Assembly: GCF_963678635.1 (NCBI RefSeq)
Contig: NW_026970769.1
Span: 1 to 53,000 of the forward strand
Direction of reading: 5' to 3'
Length of the DNA stretch: 53,000 nucleotides
DNA from: Symsagittifera roscoffensis
Taxonomy: Eukaryota > Xenacoelomorpha > Acoela > Convolutidae
Shown here: positions 51,202 through 53,000 of the stretch, piece after piece
How positions within the stretch are numbered: position 1 is the stretch's first letter
How the letters are laid out: each line of letters starts with the position of its first letter
Position numbers and translations under genes: made by a program
The notes under the pieces: generated by a model
Databases searched by the model: none
Told to the model about the DNA's origin: nothing
What the model saw: the letters and a program-made list of their open reading frames with translations, nothing else

Positions 51202-53000
51202 GCCACTGATGAGAGTGAATCGAATTCTCCCATCAAGATGACACCGCAGGACGATGAAGGAGAGGTGGTGTACCTGTCAAGAACCAGGAGAGGGACGATA
51301 CGATCGAAAATGGTGATTGATAAAATCAATGCGATGAAAATGAAGTTAGGCAGCAGAGTGATGCCGAGGAGAATTGGAAAAACGAAAGTGGGTTCAGAAA
51401 TATCGATGAAAGCTGGTAACTCAGCGAAAAGAAAACGAGTCGAGGAAGTCATGGATTTGGGGCAAGGTGATTATCAATTGTCTGGCACAGATAGAATGTT
51501 AACTGATATAGCGATGGTGCCACCCATTCTCATGGCGGGAATAAAGTCGACCGGTTATAAATCCAAAAGGAGTGACCGCACTCTGACTGGAGCAACTTTA
51601 GAAATGGAAATACTCAGTCAATGTGGAGAGAGTAAAATGAGGGACTTCAAGCCATCTCCCATGAATCATGGAAAGGGAAGTGTTGCAGGACAACTAACAC
51701 CAGTGGAATACAACAGACTAACAGTGTCTGAGACAGTGTCGATAGATGAACCCACCGGTGGATACATGGAAATGTTGGAATACCGAAACTCGGCTAGAGG
51801 GCATGTAATGGCCCTGGAAGACGAAAAAGCCATGGAGGGTTATCTGGAAACAATGTTGCAGGGCACCACCCTCAAGCAGAAGGCGTATGGAACTTTGGCG
51901 TCGTCTGATGTACAGGCGGAAACGATCGAGCAGTTAGTGAGCCTTCCATGGAAAGCAGTAGTATTGAGGTATTTCGAAGAAGAAATGAGGACTACGCCAA
52001 GAATACATGCTCTCGTGGCAGTACCTTACGTAAGGACAGAATTACAACTCAGGTTCGCCTGGTGCATGATGGGACTGACTCGCGAAGAATATGACTCAGA
52101 AGAAAGAAAGAGGTCAAAAGAAGAAAAGGTGTTCCTTATGACGAATCTGAGGGATCTGATAGTCCAGGAGGGAGCAGCAGTAGTGTGTGCGAAGCGGAGA
52201 GATGCTCTCTGTTTCATTCGATTCCTGATAGAGCAGATTTCAGTACCTGCATTAAACGCTTGTGTTAAATTGTTGAGGGAAGGCGATGAGCGAACGAAAG
52301 CCTTGTTCTTGCTAGCACTGCTGGACATGCAGCAAAGTAAACCGATGAGGGTGAACATGAAAGAACCTGAAGAATTTGAACCCATGAAAAAGATAGATGA
52401 GATCAGGAGATTCTCAAACAAGGAGCTGAGACTCACTAAAGAATCTATGGGAGCATTGCCAAAATCCAGTGAATACTGTGGACCGATCAAGAAGAAGTCA
52501 TATAGCTACGTATCTGGGATCATAGGGATAGCGTACAATCCTTTCCTGAGTGAAGACATACGTGATTGCTTCTTTGATTATGAGCAAGCGGTGTTACTAA
52601 GATTCTGGACGTCCAGAATTGTAACGATCAAGAGCGTTAACAATCCACAGGCCAAATTGGGACTGGTCTTGGAAGAAGAGGTGACTGCACCTTCAGTACC
52701 AAAATCCGACAAGAGAGTGGAGTTTGGGTTGGGATTCTCAGATGAATTACTGAGAACGAGCTTGATGGCAGTGTGGGAATTGATGAGGCCGTCATGGTGT
52801 CCTAGTCCCAACACTGACTCAAAATTACGTGCGACACAAGACGTACAGAGGGAACTGAATGCAGACTGTAACCTTCGTGACCTCAACATCATATATAATG
52901 TGATGATAACAGCCTCTAAGAACAACGGAGAAGATAAAGTGGAGTTGCCTGGCTGGGGACCAGAAGACTGGGTCAAACCTGGTAGCTGTCTGGCGGAAGT
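51202..53000 (+). CDS. ORF4 homologue, element 2 (incomplete at window end)
   Basis: Open in one frame from the ORF3 TGA to the last base. From about 51514 it matches element 1 ORF4 (PPILMAG, LEMEILSQCG, GGYMEMLEYRNSARGH, SYVSGI.GIAYNPF, MRPSWCPSPN). The ~100 codons before that are basic and have no counterpart in element 1. Because the frame is shared with ORF3, ORF3 and ORF4 may have been one very long protein. Confidence 0.75.

Larger units (their letters stand above)
35268..53000 (+). mobile_element. Element 2: diverged relative of element 1, incomplete at window end
   Basis: 5' LTR, PBS, leader, Pol, macro, ORF3 and ORF4 in the same order as element 1; proteins look roughly 70% identical by eye. 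Lesions include loss of about 3 kb of gag, several frameshifts and at least five in-frame stops. It keeps a ~2.6-kb ORF3/ORF4 segment missing from element 1. It lies against the 5' end of the minus-strand BEL element. The 3' LTR, polypurine tract and target duplication are beyond 53000. Confidence 0.88.

Overview
The window is animal-type repeat-rich DNA dominated by retrotransposons. No cellular gene could be supported. My best guess is a nematode: the SGNH/GDSL-type accessory proteins resemble families I associate with nematode genomes, a BEL/Pao element is present, and MITEs are dense in AT-rich intergenic DNA. This placement is weak and comes from recall, not a search.

Layout. 1-879: flank carrying a diverged direct repeat. 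880-22768: element 1, a giant Ty3/gypsy-type LTR retrotransposon on the plus strand (21.9 kb, both LTRs present). It has LTR, PBS, a 3.1-kb structured leader, Gag-PR-RT-RNaseH-integrase-macro domain, ORF3 (SGNH hydrolase), ORF4 (unknown), polypurine tract and LTR. 22769-30366: AT-rich spacer with minisatellites and several MITE families, including a nested insertion. 30367-35214: a degenerate BEL/Pao retrotransposon on the minus strand. 35268-53000: element 2, a diverged relative of element 1, on the plus strand, inserted next to or into the 5' end of the BEL element and running off the window.

Comparing the two giant elements is the main source of information. Each is damaged in different places. 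Element 1 lacks about 2.6 kb of the ORF3/ORF4 region that element 2 keeps, and element 2 lacks about 3 kb of gag that element 1 keeps. A complete ancestor would be about 24-25 kb. The comparison shows: (i) a leader RNA with three stems supported by compensatory changes, duplicated in element 1; (ii) five leader units of about 69 bp with inverted ends, in conserved order, plus arrays of a CCGGAGGGGT-like motif that lie in opposite orientation in the two elements; (iii) a diverged TARG1-like macro domain that appears to be the C-terminal part of the Pol polyprotein; (iv) a 3' polypurine tract whose sequence and upstream flank are copied inside the macro coding region, with more copies in pol; (v) a conserved 3' splice-site-like sequence before ORF3, suggesting a separate mRNA for the env-position ORFs.

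How the parts probably work together (inference): Gag-Pol makes particles and DNA; internal polypurine tracts would allow multiple plus-strand starts on a very long template; the macro and SGNH proteins would act as accessory or host-interaction functions. All large reading frames in both copies carry lesions, so neither copy looks autonomous.
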